Positions 9,238 through 17,641 of a stretch of 64,000 nucleotides of DNA are shown here, piece by piece. This DNA comes from AP-15 sp963737145. GTDB taxonomy: Bacteria; Pseudomonadota; Alphaproteobacteria; ATCC43930; CGMCC-115725. Numbering within the stretch: position 1 is the first letter of the stretch; every line of letters begins with the position of its first letter. Under the pieces are notes generated by a model that did not search any database, was not told the DNA's origin, and was given only the letters and a program-made list of their open reading frames with translations. Location: positions 558,001 to 622,000 of the forward strand of contig CAVTRO010000007.1 of the NCBI GenBank assembly GCA_963737145.1, written 5' to 3'. The translations under genes were made by a program, and so were the position numbers.

Positions 9238-10114
9238 CCGACGGCTGAGGCGAGCCGACAGGCGCGTCCGAATTGAGGCTGCTGCCCCAGGCGAGCACCG
9301 CGTATCCCTGCGGCAAGCTCGCCCCGGTGCGAACCACCGCAGTCCGGGTTACACGAGCGTTGCCGGGTCCAGATGCCAGTGCGGTGATCCGCACCGTCAA
9401 CGCATCCGGCGGCGGCTGGCTCGGTTGACCCACCACAGGCTGGCCGGCCGACGACAAGGCTAGTGCGGCCGCTACGACCGGATCCGCGGTGGCCGGGTTC
9501 GGCTCGGGCGGCCCATACAAGGTCAAATGCGGGCGGATCGCCGCCAGCACGGCGGGAGTCATGCCGAGCACCCGGCCGAGTTCGCCGAGCGTCTCGAACG
9601 GTGCGCTGGGCGGACCATAATCGAGCCCGGCCGCGCGATATTCCGCAACGAGCGCGTCTTGCTGCCCCGGGAGTGCTGCGGAACCCACCCAACCGCTTAT
9701 CGCGGCGGCGATGCGACGGGCGGTTTCGGCGTCGCTGCCGGTCACCCGCAACAGGGCTTCGAGGAGGGCGGGTGAAGCCGTGCTCGGGTTGATCCAAGAC
9801 GCCTCGTCCTCGACCCGCAGGATGACCCGGCTGCTGCCGACCGTGACTTGACGCGGCGTCCCGTCGGCCGGCCAGCGCTGTTCCGGCTGCGGATCCGAGA
9901 GGTTGAAGATGGCCTCGAAGATAGCGCCGTCGGCGGCGGCTTGCGCGGTCGAGTTCGCCACGAGATTGCCGGCTATGCGGATCTCCGTCCGCCCGCTCGC
10001 GGTCATATGCGCGACGATGAAGCCGATCAGCACCAACGTCCACAGCACGATGATCAGCGCGAACCCGCCGTTCCGACGGCATTCCGCCGATCCTGGCGGA
10101 AACCGGCGCGGCAT
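9227..10114 (-). CDS. gspK: Type II secretion minor pseudopilin GspK
   Basis: The 295-residue protein has a prepilin-like N-terminus (NGG then FALIIVLWTLVLIGF). It continues with the GspK-type segment TEIRIAGNLVANSTAQAAADGA and a large alpha-helical domain containing SWINPSTASPALLEALLR and a helix-hairpin-helix-like GRVLGMTPAVLAAI. GspK caps the pseudopilus tip with GspI and GspJ. It starts 3 nt after the gspD stop and is last in the operon, rather than after gspJ as in most loci. Confidence 0.88.
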   Translation of the reverse strand: MPRRFPPGSAECRRNGGFALIIVLWTLVLIGFIVAHMTASGRTEIRIAGNLVANSTAQAAADGAIFEAIFNLSDPQPEQRWPADGTPRQVTVGSSRVILRVEDEASWINPSTASPALLEALLRVTGSDAETARRIAAAISGWVGSAALPGQQDALVAEYRAAGLDYGPPSAPFETLGELGRVLGMTPAVLAAIRPHLTLYGPPEPNPATADPVVAAALALSSAGQPVVGQPSQPPPDALTVRITALASGPGNARVTRTAVVRTGASLPQGYAVLAWGSSLNSDAPVGSPQPSVSR

Positions 10115-10117
10115 CGC

Positions 10118-12400
10118 CTACAGCTTGTTCGGGTTCGCCAGCCCGGGAGAGCCCTGGCGCTGGAGCTGTTGCGGGACCAGCCCGGCATTGATCAGCTGAT
10201 TGCGCAAATCCTCAGTCAGCGCGCGGGCATCGCGCTGATCGTGCACGACGTGGGGCGTGATCAGCACCAACAGCTCCGTGCGCTTTCGCGCGTTGCTTTG
10301 GGTCGAAACCAGCGTGCCAAGGATCGGGATGTCCTTGAGGAAGGGTATACCACTGTTATCGTTCGAAAGATTGTCGCGGATCAACCCGGCCATCCCGACG
10401 GTCTGGCCGTCCTGGACAGCCACCCGCGTGCGGAATGTCTGATCGTCAAAGGTCGGCGAGCCTTGGACCGTGTTCGCCGCTGCCGGCGCGACGTCGCTTA
10501 CCTCCTGGGCGATATCGAGCGAAACCAGCCCGCCGGAATTGACCCGCGGCGTCACCTGCATGATGACGCCTGTCGAATGATAGTCGACGCTATTGACGAC
10601 TGGCGCGTTGGCCGCGAGCGTGCTCGTCGCGGTCCCGGTCAGCACCGGCACCTGCTGGCCGACCTGGAGACGTGCCGGCTCGTTGTCGAGGACCATGACC
10701 TGCGGCGCCGAGAGCACCTTGACCTTGGTGATCGCGGCGAGCGCTGAGAGCGCGAAGTTCGGCGATTTGCTCAGTGTGAAAAAGGGGGCGGTCGAGGGAA
10801 AGGCGAGACTGCCGAGAGCAGGAAGCCCCGAGAGCGGGCCCAGGGTGTTGGCGACGTGGTCGGCCTTGAAGAAGAATTGCGTGCCGTATTGCAGCGAATC
10901 ATTGAGGTCCACCTCGGCGATCGTCGCCTCGATCAGCACCTGGAGCGGGATGATGTCGATCTTGCGCAGCATTCCCTCGACCACCGCGTATTCGCTCGGC
11001 GTCGCGTAGATCAACAGGGCGTTGTTGCGCCGGTTGGCGATGATGCGCATGCGGTTCTCGGGCGCCGCGCCGCCCGGCCCGGTTTCGGCCGACAACGGCT
11101 CGGTGGCGGGCGGCGCTGCCTCGGCCACAGCGCCCGGCTGCGGAATGCCGGCACCAAGGGCACCTGCGGCCACTGCACCTCCTCCGGCCCCCGGCAGGCC
11201 CGTAGTGGCGCCGGTCCCTCCGCCGGCCCCCCCAAGGCCTGCCGTGGAACCTTGGCCACCGAAACCCGTAGTGCCGCCTCCCGGGGGGCGCCCCCCACCG
11301 ATGGTCAGCTGCTCGGCGCCGGGCGCAGTGCTCCCCGGCGGGCCGGGCGTCGGGGAAACATTGCGCGGCGTGAACGCCCGCTGGAGGAGGTTCTCAAGAT
11401 CGGCGCTCTGGCCGTTCTGCACGTAATAGACATGCCAGGCCCGCGCGGTCGCGTCTTCGAGCTGGTTTGTGAGCCTGAAAAATCGTCTCGCCGCATCGAT
11501 GTAGCGGGGCTGCGACGACACGACGAGGACGGCGTTGACCCGATCCATCGGAACGACGCGTACGATGCCGCCGAGTGCGCCTTCGGCCTGAGCCTGCAAC
11601 ACCCGCTCGAACTCGCTGGCGCGCTTTGCCGGGTCGCTGTCGCCCGCCGGAAAGAGGGCATAGGACTGACCGGCCAGGATGTCGATATCGAAAGCCCGGA
11701 TGAGACCGACCAGGGTCTGGCGGACCGCAGCATCCCCGGAAACGATCAGCGCGTTGGCGGCTGGGTCGGCGGCAATTTTCCCGCCCTCTCCAACATAGGG
11801 TTCGAGCACCTTGGCAAGATCCTTGGCCGAGGCGTAGCGCAGTGGCACGACCTGCGTGCCGGCGCCTATTGCGTTCGCGCCTGAGACAAGATTGCGGGTC
11901 GCACCCGCGGGCAACGGGACCACGGCGTAGACGCCATTCCGTTCGATCAACGTCGCACCGTTCGCGTTGAGCAAGGTTTCGAGTGTCGGCAGCAACGCCG
12001 AACGCTGCATCGGGGTGCCGGTCTCGATCGACCCGGTGCCATGCACGTTGGGGTCGATCGTGTAGTTCAGATTGAGTGTGGTGCCGAGAATGGTGCGTGC
12101 GATCTCCCGGATGTCGGTGTCGACAAAATTGAGGGTTACATCGCCGGCCTGAGTGCTCGTCGCGCCTGGACCCGGCGGTGGTACGACGGGCGCTGCGGCG
12201 GCGCCGGACGCGACGAAGGGACGTTGCCGGCTGCGATCGGTAGGGATCGTGCTGTTTACTCGAGGCTCCGCGGCTTGCAAGCTGCTCGGCTGTTCCAACG
12301 GCTCTAAACCCGGCTGTGCCGGCAGCTGCTGGCAATTAGCCAGCACGGCGAGCGCTACGGCAATGGCAACGGGCCGAGCAGAATATCGAGACGCCGACAT
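10118..12400 (-). CDS. gspD: Type II secretion secretin GspD
   Basis: The 760-residue outer-membrane channel protein has a signal sequence with a possible lipobox (VLANC; Asn at -1 is unusual). Its N0 domain begins VTLNFVDTDIREIARTIL, and N1-N3 repeats include VVPLRYASAKDLAKVLEPYVG. A Gly/Pro-rich linker at roughly residues 360-440 is unusually long. The C-terminal secretin domain contains VLIEATIAEVDL, VPVLTG, GVIMQVTPRVN and TELLVLITPHVV. Its ATG overlaps the stop of the preceding gene (TAATG), so translation is coupled. No gspS pilotin gene is seen, which would fit self-targeting if the lipobox is real. Confidence 0.95.
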   Translation of the reverse strand: MSASRYSARPVAIAVALAVLANCQQLPAQPGLEPLEQPSSLQAAEPRVNSTIPTDRSRQRPFVASGAAAAPVVPPPGPGATSTQAGDVTLNFVDTDIREIARTILGTTLNLNYTIDPNVHGTGSIETGTPMQRSALLPTLETLLNANGATLIERNGVYAVVPLPAGATRNLVSGANAIGAGTQVVPLRYASAKDLAKVLEPYVGEGGKIAADPAANALIVSGDAAVRQTLVGLIRAFDIDILAGQSYALFPAGDSDPAKRASEFERVLQAQAEGALGGIVRVVPMDRVNAVLVVSSQPRYIDAARRFFRLTNQLEDATARAWHVYYVQNGQSADLENLLQRAFTPRNVSPTPGPPGSTAPGAEQLTIGGGRPPGGGTTGFGGQGSTAGLGGAGGGTGATTGLPGAGGGAVAAGALGAGIPQPGAVAEAAPPATEPLSAETGPGGAAPENRMRIIANRRNNALLIYATPSEYAVVEGMLRKIDIIPLQVLIEATIAEVDLNDSLQYGTQFFFKADHVANTLGPLSGLPALGSLAFPSTAPFFTLSKSPNFALSALAAITKVKVLSAPQVMVLDNEPARLQVGQQVPVLTGTATSTLAANAPVVNSVDYHSTGVIMQVTPRVNSGGLVSLDIAQEVSDVAPAAANTVQGSPTFDDQTFRTRVAVQDGQTVGMAGLIRDNLSNDNSGIPFLKDIPILGTLVSTQSNARKRTELLVLITPHVVHDQRDARALTEDLRNQLINAGLVPQQLQRQGSPGLANPNKL

Positions 12401-13047
12401 TACCGCTGCTGGCGCAGCCGCGCTGCCCGCGGCAATGTGCCGGGAGGAGCAACGGGAATACCTGGACGCGGTTGCGCGACGGCTGGGGGTACGCCAGGCA
12501 CAGGCATTCTTGGCCTGCCGGCAATCGGCGGGATTGGCCCTCGCCCGCCGGGTTGGCCGATCGGCGGTTGCCCAGGGGGCGGCGCCAAGTTTGGATCGAG
12601 TTTGGGCTGCAAGGTCTTGGTTCCGCTCGGCCCGCTCAACGAGACTTCGCGGGGCGTGATGCTCTCGATCCGCCAGCCGCTTACGGCGTCGCCTTCGGCG
12701 ACCTTCAGCGGCTTGTCGCCGCTGACCGCGAAGATTGCGATGCGGCGGCCGGGTGTCGTAACGATGCCGGTCAGCCTCGCATCGAGATCGGAGTCAGCCG
12801 CGGCTCCGCTGCCAGCGTCTTGAGGAGGCCGCCGCGTGCTGCTGAAGAGCGGTCGAGCGAGGGCGGTGGCAACCAGCTCCTCGGGTCTCGGGTTCTGCCG
12901 CCGAGTTGTTGGGCTCGCTGTGTCGGACTGCGCCGCCTCGGCGACCACCTCATCCTCCGCCCCGGCGGGCGCAAGTTCCATGATTACGATCGCGCCGAAC
13001 AGCAGGCATCCCCCAGCCAGCAGCAACAGCACGAGGCGCTCGATCAT
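12400..13047 (-). CDS. gspN: Type II secretion protein GspC/GspN-like (XpsN type)
   Basis: The 215-residue protein has one N-terminal membrane segment (LVLLLLAGGCLLFGAIVIMEL), a linker, and a small beta domain resembling the GspC homology region (ARLTGIVTTPGRRIAIFAVSG...VSGWRIESITPREVSL). A Pro-rich tail runs from about residue 150 to the end. In the Xanthomonas-type order the gene between gspM and gspD is xpsN, whose product contacts secretin and inner-membrane platform. Position and domain fit that role. No separate gspC is present in the cluster. Confidence 0.75.
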   Translation of the reverse strand: MIERLVLLLLAGGCLLFGAIVIMELAPAGAEDEVVAEAAQSDTASPTTRRQNPRPEELVATALARPLFSSTRRPPQDAGSGAAADSDLDARLTGIVTTPGRRIAIFAVSGDKPLKVAEGDAVSGWRIESITPREVSLSGPSGTKTLQPKLDPNLAPPPGQPPIGQPGGRGPIPPIAGRPRMPVPGVPPAVAQPRPGIPVAPPGTLPRAARLRQQR

Positions 13048-13634
13048 TGCTTGACCGCCACCGATTTTTCGCCGTCACGGTAAGCGTAAACATCCAGACC
13101 GGCATCGAGCCCCGCAGCCGCCGGCGTCCCGGGCCGCCTCAACACCCCGTGGATATGCAGATTATCGATCACCAGAGGCGGGTTGGCAGACTTGAGTTTG
13201 GTGAGGAATTTGACCAACGTCTCGTAGGACCCACTGAGGACGTAGCGCAGCCCGATGCGGCGATAGCCCGAGCGCGCTTCGGCCGGAAGGCTTTCGGTGC
13301 TTCCGATCGTCGCGCCGGCGGAGGACGCGAGCTCCTCTATGCGGCTTTGCAGAGTGGCCGCGGCGATCGCATCGCTGGCGCCCTCCAAAGTGATCTTGCG
13401 TGTGCCAGCAGCCGTACGCAGCTGCTCGACTCGGGCGCGCAGAGCCGGCAACTTGTCCGCGGCGGCGCGCAGCCGCGGCACCAGCATGCGCCGATTTTCC
13501 AGCACGGCGGCCCGCTCGGCGTAAAGCCCAAGCAACGGCGAGACGACCAGGAGATAGACGCCTCCCAGCGCGACGAGCAGCAAGCTCAGCGCCACAAGCT
13601 GGCCTCGCCGGCCAGTCGGCATAGTAGTAAACAA
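13044..13634 (-). CDS. gspM: Type II secretion platform protein GspM
   Basis: The 196-residue protein has an N-terminal membrane helix (LVALSLLLVALGGVYLLVVSPLL), then a coiled-coil-like region rich in Leu/Arg/Glu, then a ferredoxin-like periplasmic domain with YRRIGLRYVLSGSYETLVKFLTKL and VIDNLHIHG. This matches the GspMb family, which pairs with GspL in the inner-membrane platform. It starts 2 nt after gspL and its stop overlaps the gspN start (ATGA). Confidence 0.85.
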   Translation of the reverse strand: MFTTMPTGRRGQLVALSLLLVALGGVYLLVVSPLLGLYAERAAVLENRRMLVPRLRAAADKLPALRARVEQLRTAAGTRKITLEGASDAIAAATLQSRIEELASSAGATIGSTESLPAEARSGYRRIGLRYVLSGSYETLVKFLTKLKSANPPLVIDNLHIHGVLRRPGTPAAAGLDAGLDVYAYRDGEKSVAVKQ

Positions 13635-13636
13635 GG

Positions 13637-14674
13637 TTAGGGCTTGACCTCCGCGTTGATCGTGAAAAGCTCGGCCTTGAGGGCCTCGAGCCGGGTGACG
13701 GGTGCCGAAAAGCCGGGGTTGCGGAACTCGGGGTCGGCGGCAACCGCTCCGATCAACCGGGCGGCCGCGGCAGAGCGCCCGCTCAGCGTCAGTTTACGTT
13801 GCCGCAGCTCCATCTCGGTCAGGTAGGTATCGTCCGGCATAACGCGGGTCGTGGCCGCCAGTACGACGAGCGGCCGCCCGGCCTTGTCGCGCTCGCTTTC
13901 GATAAAGCCGGCATTGCCCGACAGGCGATCGATATCCTGGCGCAGATTGTCGGCCTCTGCAGCGGCGGCTCGAGCGGCACCGACTTGAGCGTTGAGAGAC
14001 GCCAGGGTCAGCTCCTGGCGTACGAAGGGCGTTACCACGGCGGCCAGTGCGAGAGCCGCGCAGCACGCGGCGGCCGGCCAGAGCAGGCGGTGGGAGGCGT
14101 AATGCTTACGGCTTCCGTCCCCGTTGAGCGGCAGGTAAGTTCCTTGGTCCGGACCGTCAGCAATCTCCACCCGCCTCGGCCGAATTCCGATTGCCGCCAG
14201 GTCAGTGAGCAGCGGGTCGAGGTTCGCCTTCGGGACCAGCCAGAGGCGCACCGACAACCGCCCGTTTTGCCGGTCGGCCTCAATGACTCGATGGTTCCAG
14301 TAGAGTTCCTCCGGGGTAAACGGGGTCTCGCGGTCCATTTCGAAAGCGAGCGCTTGGTCGAGCTCTCGTTCGGCAGCAAGTGGCAGGCTGACGGTCTTTC
14401 CCAGCACATCGGCCTCGCCGAGGCGAAGCACCTGGGTCTTCCCCGCCATGCCAGGCAGGTCGGCCATCCCGATCGCCCCGAGAGCAAAATGGCCGAGCGG
14501 GCTCTCCTTGCCGCTATGGCGCTGATCCACGGCGACGGCTTCGACCCCTTGCCCCAGGGGGCCGATCGGAGTAATCACCAGCGCATCGCCGGTCCCCAGC
14601 GCAGACCGGCGCAATTCCTGCGGTAGCAAGTCCGCAAGCTGTGCGCACCACCAGGCAAAGAACTCGCGTAACAT
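13637..14674 (-). CDS. gspL: Type II secretion platform protein GspL (PilM/PilN-like)
   Basis: The 345-residue protein has a cytoplasmic N-terminal half with LPLAAERELDQALAFEMDRETPF and VRLWLVPKANLDPLL, typical of GspL in Xps-type systems. One membrane helix follows at about residues 195-215 (LLWPAAACCAALALAAVVTPF), then a coiled coil and a PilN-like periplasmic domain with DDTYLTEMELRQRKLTLSGRS. GspL links the GspE ATPase to GspM. A 236-bp gap separates it from gspJ, so it may have its own promoter. Confidence 0.87.
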   Translation of the reverse strand: MLREFFAWWCAQLADLLPQELRRSALGTGDALVITPIGPLGQGVEAVAVDQRHSGKESPLGHFALGAIGMADLPGMAGKTQVLRLGEADVLGKTVSLPLAAERELDQALAFEMDRETPFTPEELYWNHRVIEADRQNGRLSVRLWLVPKANLDPLLTDLAAIGIRPRRVEIADGPDQGTYLPLNGDGSRKHYASHRLLWPAAACCAALALAAVVTPFVRQELTLASLNAQVGAARAAAAEADNLRQDIDRLSGNAGFIESERDKAGRPLVVLAATTRVMPDDTYLTEMELRQRKLTLSGRSAAAARLIGAVAADPEFRNPGFSAPVTRLEALKAELFTINAEVKP

Positions 14675-14910
14675 GCTCCGAGACCGTAGCCGATCTAAAT
14701 CCAGCCTGCGCCGCCGCTGTCATCCATATGGCACAGCAACGGCACACAAAGGCTCTTTACCCGTCAGCTTGCCGCCTCACAGAAGATTTTCCGAATATGG
14801 CTCGATCAAGGCAAGTTCGCCCGCGGAATACTCGATGCGCCGCGGAAAATAAGGGGCCACGCGCGGCGACGACGGCGCGCACCGAGTGGTAAACCGCGAA
14901 TCGACCGATT
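14675..14910. other. Gap inside the gsp operon (gspJ to gspL)
   Basis: This 236-bp non-coding gap is the only sizeable one in an otherwise overlapping gene array. Part of it is less GC-rich. I see no clear hairpin or sigma70 promoter. In related Xps-type loci gspK sits at this point, so the gap may mark where gspK was lost or moved; no gspK-like peptide is readable here. Confidence 0.4.
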
Positions 14911-15537
14911 TCACAACTGAGGAGCGGCAATCAAATCCGGAAAGCGGCGTCGGTCATTCTCGCCAAACACGAGCCGGACTCGGATGAGTTCTGGAATCGC
15001 CGGGCCGTCCCACTCAGTTTGCCACCCCGTTTCCTGCCCGGAACGAGGCGTACCCCAATAAGCGAGATCGAGCCGCTCGACTTTGCCCACTAATTCGGTT
15101 TCGGTGGGCGGGGTGGCCGCGGCGGTGGACAGCTCGTGGCGATGGGGCGTCCAACTCAAGACGAGCCGACCGCGGCTCAGCTCGAGCGTGATGTCGGCGC
15201 GCTGGGTGGTTCCAAGCCCGGTGGGCAGATCGCCGACGAAAACCAGGCTGGTGGCGGCGCCCTTGAGCTCCTCGCCACCCCCGCCGCCGATGGCAGGGCC
15301 GAAAGACGGTGGTGGCGCAATCCCGCTCAACAGGGCTCGCAGAATGCGGGTGGCCGCATCGAGCTCGGCGGTTTCGCCCACCCGCCGAGATTGCGCCTCC
15401 CAGAGTGTGAGCCCGGTGCGCACGCCTTGCGTCAGGCCGATTACCAAGAAGCCGAGCACCGTCACGACGACGAGCATTTCGAGCAGAGTGAACCCGCCCT
15501 GCCGGGCGAAGGCGCGGTCGTTCGCCGGCGGGATCAC
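14911..15537 (-). CDS. gspJ: Type II secretion minor pseudopilin GspJ
   Basis: The 208-residue protein has a leader ending RQGG followed by FTLLEMLVVVTVLGFL, the prepilin peptidase site. Downstream are the GspJ-type segments ELDAATRILRALLSG and ERLDLAYWG, and a C-terminal IPELIRVRLVFG. It works with GspI, GspK and GspH at the pseudopilus tip. Its start overlaps the gspI stop by 4 bases (ATGA-type coupling). A Gly-rich loop (GGGGGEEL) interrupts the middle. Confidence 0.88.
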   Translation of the reverse strand: MIPPANDRAFARQGGFTLLEMLVVVTVLGFLVIGLTQGVRTGLTLWEAQSRRVGETAELDAATRILRALLSGIAPPPSFGPAIGGGGGEELKGAATSLVFVGDLPTGLGTTQRADITLELSRGRLVLSWTPHRHELSTAAATPPTETELVGKVERLDLAYWGTPRSGQETGWQTEWDGPAIPELIRVRLVFGENDRRRFPDLIAAPQL

Positions 15538-15965
15538 CGGCCCGCTCCCGCAGTGCCGAGACGCAACGTTCTCAGCGCCACCGACCGGTCGCCCTCATGG
15601 CCGGGCCACGAGATTGCGACCTCGACATTGAACAATGTGATGGTCGCCCTCGATACGCCGTCTTGCGCCAAGGACTGCCGTGAGGTCAGCGGCGAGACGC
15701 GGAGCGTCCAGCGATAGCCGCCGCCGTCATCTCCGGTCATTTCGCCCTCGACCAACGCGGCGTCGCGCCCGACCGCCGCGAGATGCGACTGGGCGCGCTG
15801 AACGGCCTCCTCGGCCCGCGCCGCGGTGTCCACCGCAAAGAGCCCACCGCTTCCTGCGCGGAACAGCCCGACCAGGGCCAGCCCAGCAATTGCCAACGCG
15901 ACGACGACCTCGAGGAAGGTGAAGCCGTTGTCCCTGGTCGTGCGCTCAACGCAGATCGGCGACAC
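15534..15965 (-). CDS. gspI: Type II secretion minor pseudopilin GspI
   Basis: The 143-residue protein has a leader ending RDNG followed by FTFLEVVVALAIAGLALVGLF, the type IV pilin-like spine. The short C-terminal domain contains GYRWTLRVSPL and VEVAISWPG, matching the GspI beta-sheet. It overlaps gspH by 20 bases and gspJ by 4, so the group is co-translated. GspI nucleates the tip complex. Confidence 0.87.
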   Translation of the reverse strand: MSPICVERTTRDNGFTFLEVVVALAIAGLALVGLFRAGSGGLFAVDTAARAEEAVQRAQSHLAAVGRDAALVEGEMTGDDGGGYRWTLRVSPLTSRQSLAQDGVSRATITLFNVEVAISWPGHEGDRSVALRTLRLGTAGAGR

Positions 15966-16422
15966 TCACCCTCCCGGTCAGCCAGTCGACGCCGACGGCC
16001 ACGCGCTGCTTGCCGTCGGCGAGCGCAATCCTGCCCCCGGTGGAACTGCCGTCGGGGTTGAAGCGGATGTCGCCGACATTGGCTCTGCGATTTTCGCCGG
16101 TGATGGTCAGAAGCTCGATCGAGAGATTGGCCGGCAAGCGGCGCGCCGACCCCGCGCCGACCCGATAAACGCGGCCGGTCACATCGAGATCGAAAACCAC
16201 TGGCCAGTTGCCCGCTATCGCTTCCGACCGCGCCAGGCGCAGTCCCGAGGCGAGGTCGGAGGCCGTCCCCTTGAGCCCGAGCCTGCTGCTCCACGGAGGT
16301 TTGTAGCCGGCAACGAGAACCAGCGCGAAACCGAGTATGGCAAGCGTGACGATGACCTCGATCAGAGTAAACCCGCTACGGCGCTTCAGATCGGGCCGGG
16401 AGGCTCTACACCGCCAAATCAT
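15946..16422 (-). CDS. gspH: Type II secretion minor pseudopilin GspH
   Basis: The 158-residue protein has leader KRRSG then FTLIEVIVTLAILGFALV. After the helix come DLASGLRLARSEAIAGN, a classic GspH/FimT block, and a C-terminal VGDIRFNPDGSSTGG loop also typical of this family. It overlaps the end of gspF by 17 bases and the start of gspI by 20. GspH bridges the tip complex to the GspG shaft. Confidence 0.88.
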   Translation of the reverse strand: MIWRCRASRPDLKRRSGFTLIEVIVTLAILGFALVLVAGYKPPWSSRLGLKGTASDLASGLRLARSEAIAGNWPVVFDLDVTGRVYRVGAGSARRLPANLSIELLTITGENRRANVGDIRFNPDGSSTGGRIALADGKQRVAVGVDWLTGRVSVADLR

Positions 16423-17641
16423 TGAGGCTCAGCATTGCCGTCAGCAGCGCGCTGACAATTCCGGCCACGGCAAGACCCATCGCAATCGTGATCATCGGGA
16501 CCGCGAGCGCGACCAGCCGCTGCATCATCAAGCGCGCTTGGTCGTCGTGGATATCGGCGGCCTTGAGCGCCATCGACGAGAGCTGCGCGGCCTCCTCGCC
16601 GAGCTGCAGCAGGTGGATTGTCCGTGCCGGGAACACGCCGCCGGCGGCGAGCGGCCGGGCGAGCCCGCCACCGCCCTTTGCGCCAAGCGCCGCCGCTTCG
16701 ACCGCCGCGGCGGCAGCGAGATTTCCCAGCGCATCCTTGGCGATACCGAGGGCCGGGATCAGCGGGACGCCATTCTGCAACAAGCTGCCGAGCGTGCGGG
16801 TGAGCCGAGCCGCGAGGATCTCGCGCAATAGCCCGCCGGCCACCGGCAGACGCAGCAGCACGCGATCGACCTTCAGGCGGTAGGCCGGCCGCATCAACAG
16901 CTGGCGGGCGATCAACACGCCGGCCAAGAGCGCCAGGAACAACCAGGGCGCCAAGGCGCCGACGACCGTCCCGACGGTCATCAGCACGCGCGTCGCAGCA
17001 GGCAGCTCCGCGCCGGCCTGCTCGAAAATCGGCGTGAATTGCGGCAGCACGTAATCGAGCAGCAGCACGATCGAGCCGATCGCTGCAACAACCAGCAGCG
17101 CCGGATAGATCAGCGCCGAACGCAGATTGGCGCTGAGGCTGCGCTCGCGCTCGAGGAGCGTCGCCAGGCGGTCGAGCGTCGCCGGCAGGGTGCCGCCTGC
17201 CTCTCCGGCTCGCACCAGGCCGACATAGAGCTTGGAGAAGCTTCGCGGTTCCGCGGCGAGGGCGGCAGCGAGCGAGCTGCCGGAACGCACCTTGTCGCGG
17301 ACATTGCCGAGAATGCCACGGGTCCGCGCATTACGCGTGTTTTCCACGACGAAACGCAGCGCGCGATCGAGGTCCTGCCCAGCCGCCAACATGATTGCCA
17401 GCTCGCGGGTGACCTCGCCGAGTGAGGCCTTATCGAGACCGCGGCTGCGGCCGAGCTCGATCTGCAACAAATCGGCCCAGCCCCCGCGCCCCGCGGCCAA
17501 ATCGGCACGCAGCACGATCTGGCCTTGACGCTGCAGCCGCTCGACGACTGCCGCGCGATCCGCCGCCTCCATCACGCCGCGCGCGACGTCACCGCCGGGA
17601 TTCACCGCCGACCAACGAAAGGATGGCATCCTAAGCCTCAC
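16406..17641 (-). CDS. gspF: Type II secretion inner-membrane platform protein GspF
   Basis: The 411-residue polytopic protein has two GspF domains. The first contains TRELAIMLAAGQDLDRALRFV and VRAGEAGGTLPATLDRLA. Membrane helices follow (about residues 170-190 and 215-240). The second domain has LTRTLGSLLQNGVPLIPAL and HLLQLGEEAAQLSSMALK. The C-terminus is a last hydrophobic segment (ITIAMGLAVAGIVSALL). It is the rotor-like partner of GspE. Its start overlaps the gspE stop by 11 bases. Confidence 0.93.
   Translation of the reverse strand: MRLRMPSFRWSAVNPGGDVARGVMEAADRAAVVERLQRQGQIVLRADLAAGRGGWADLLQIELGRSRGLDKASLGEVTRELAIMLAAGQDLDRALRFVVENTRNARTRGILGNVRDKVRSGSSLAAALAAEPRSFSKLYVGLVRAGEAGGTLPATLDRLATLLERERSLSANLRSALIYPALLVVAAIGSIVLLLDYVLPQFTPIFEQAGAELPAATRVLMTVGTVVGALAPWLFLALLAGVLIARQLLMRPAYRLKVDRVLLRLPVAGGLLREILAARLTRTLGSLLQNGVPLIPALGIAKDALGNLAAAAAVEAAALGAKGGGGLARPLAAGGVFPARTIHLLQLGEEAAQLSSMALKAADIHDDQARLMMQRLVALAVPMITIAMGLAVAGIVSALLTAMLSLNDLAV

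Noticed and set aside
9129..10082. 317-codon minus-strand ORF over gspK
   Set aside because: Different frame of gspK; the gspK frame has the prepilin motif and family blocks.
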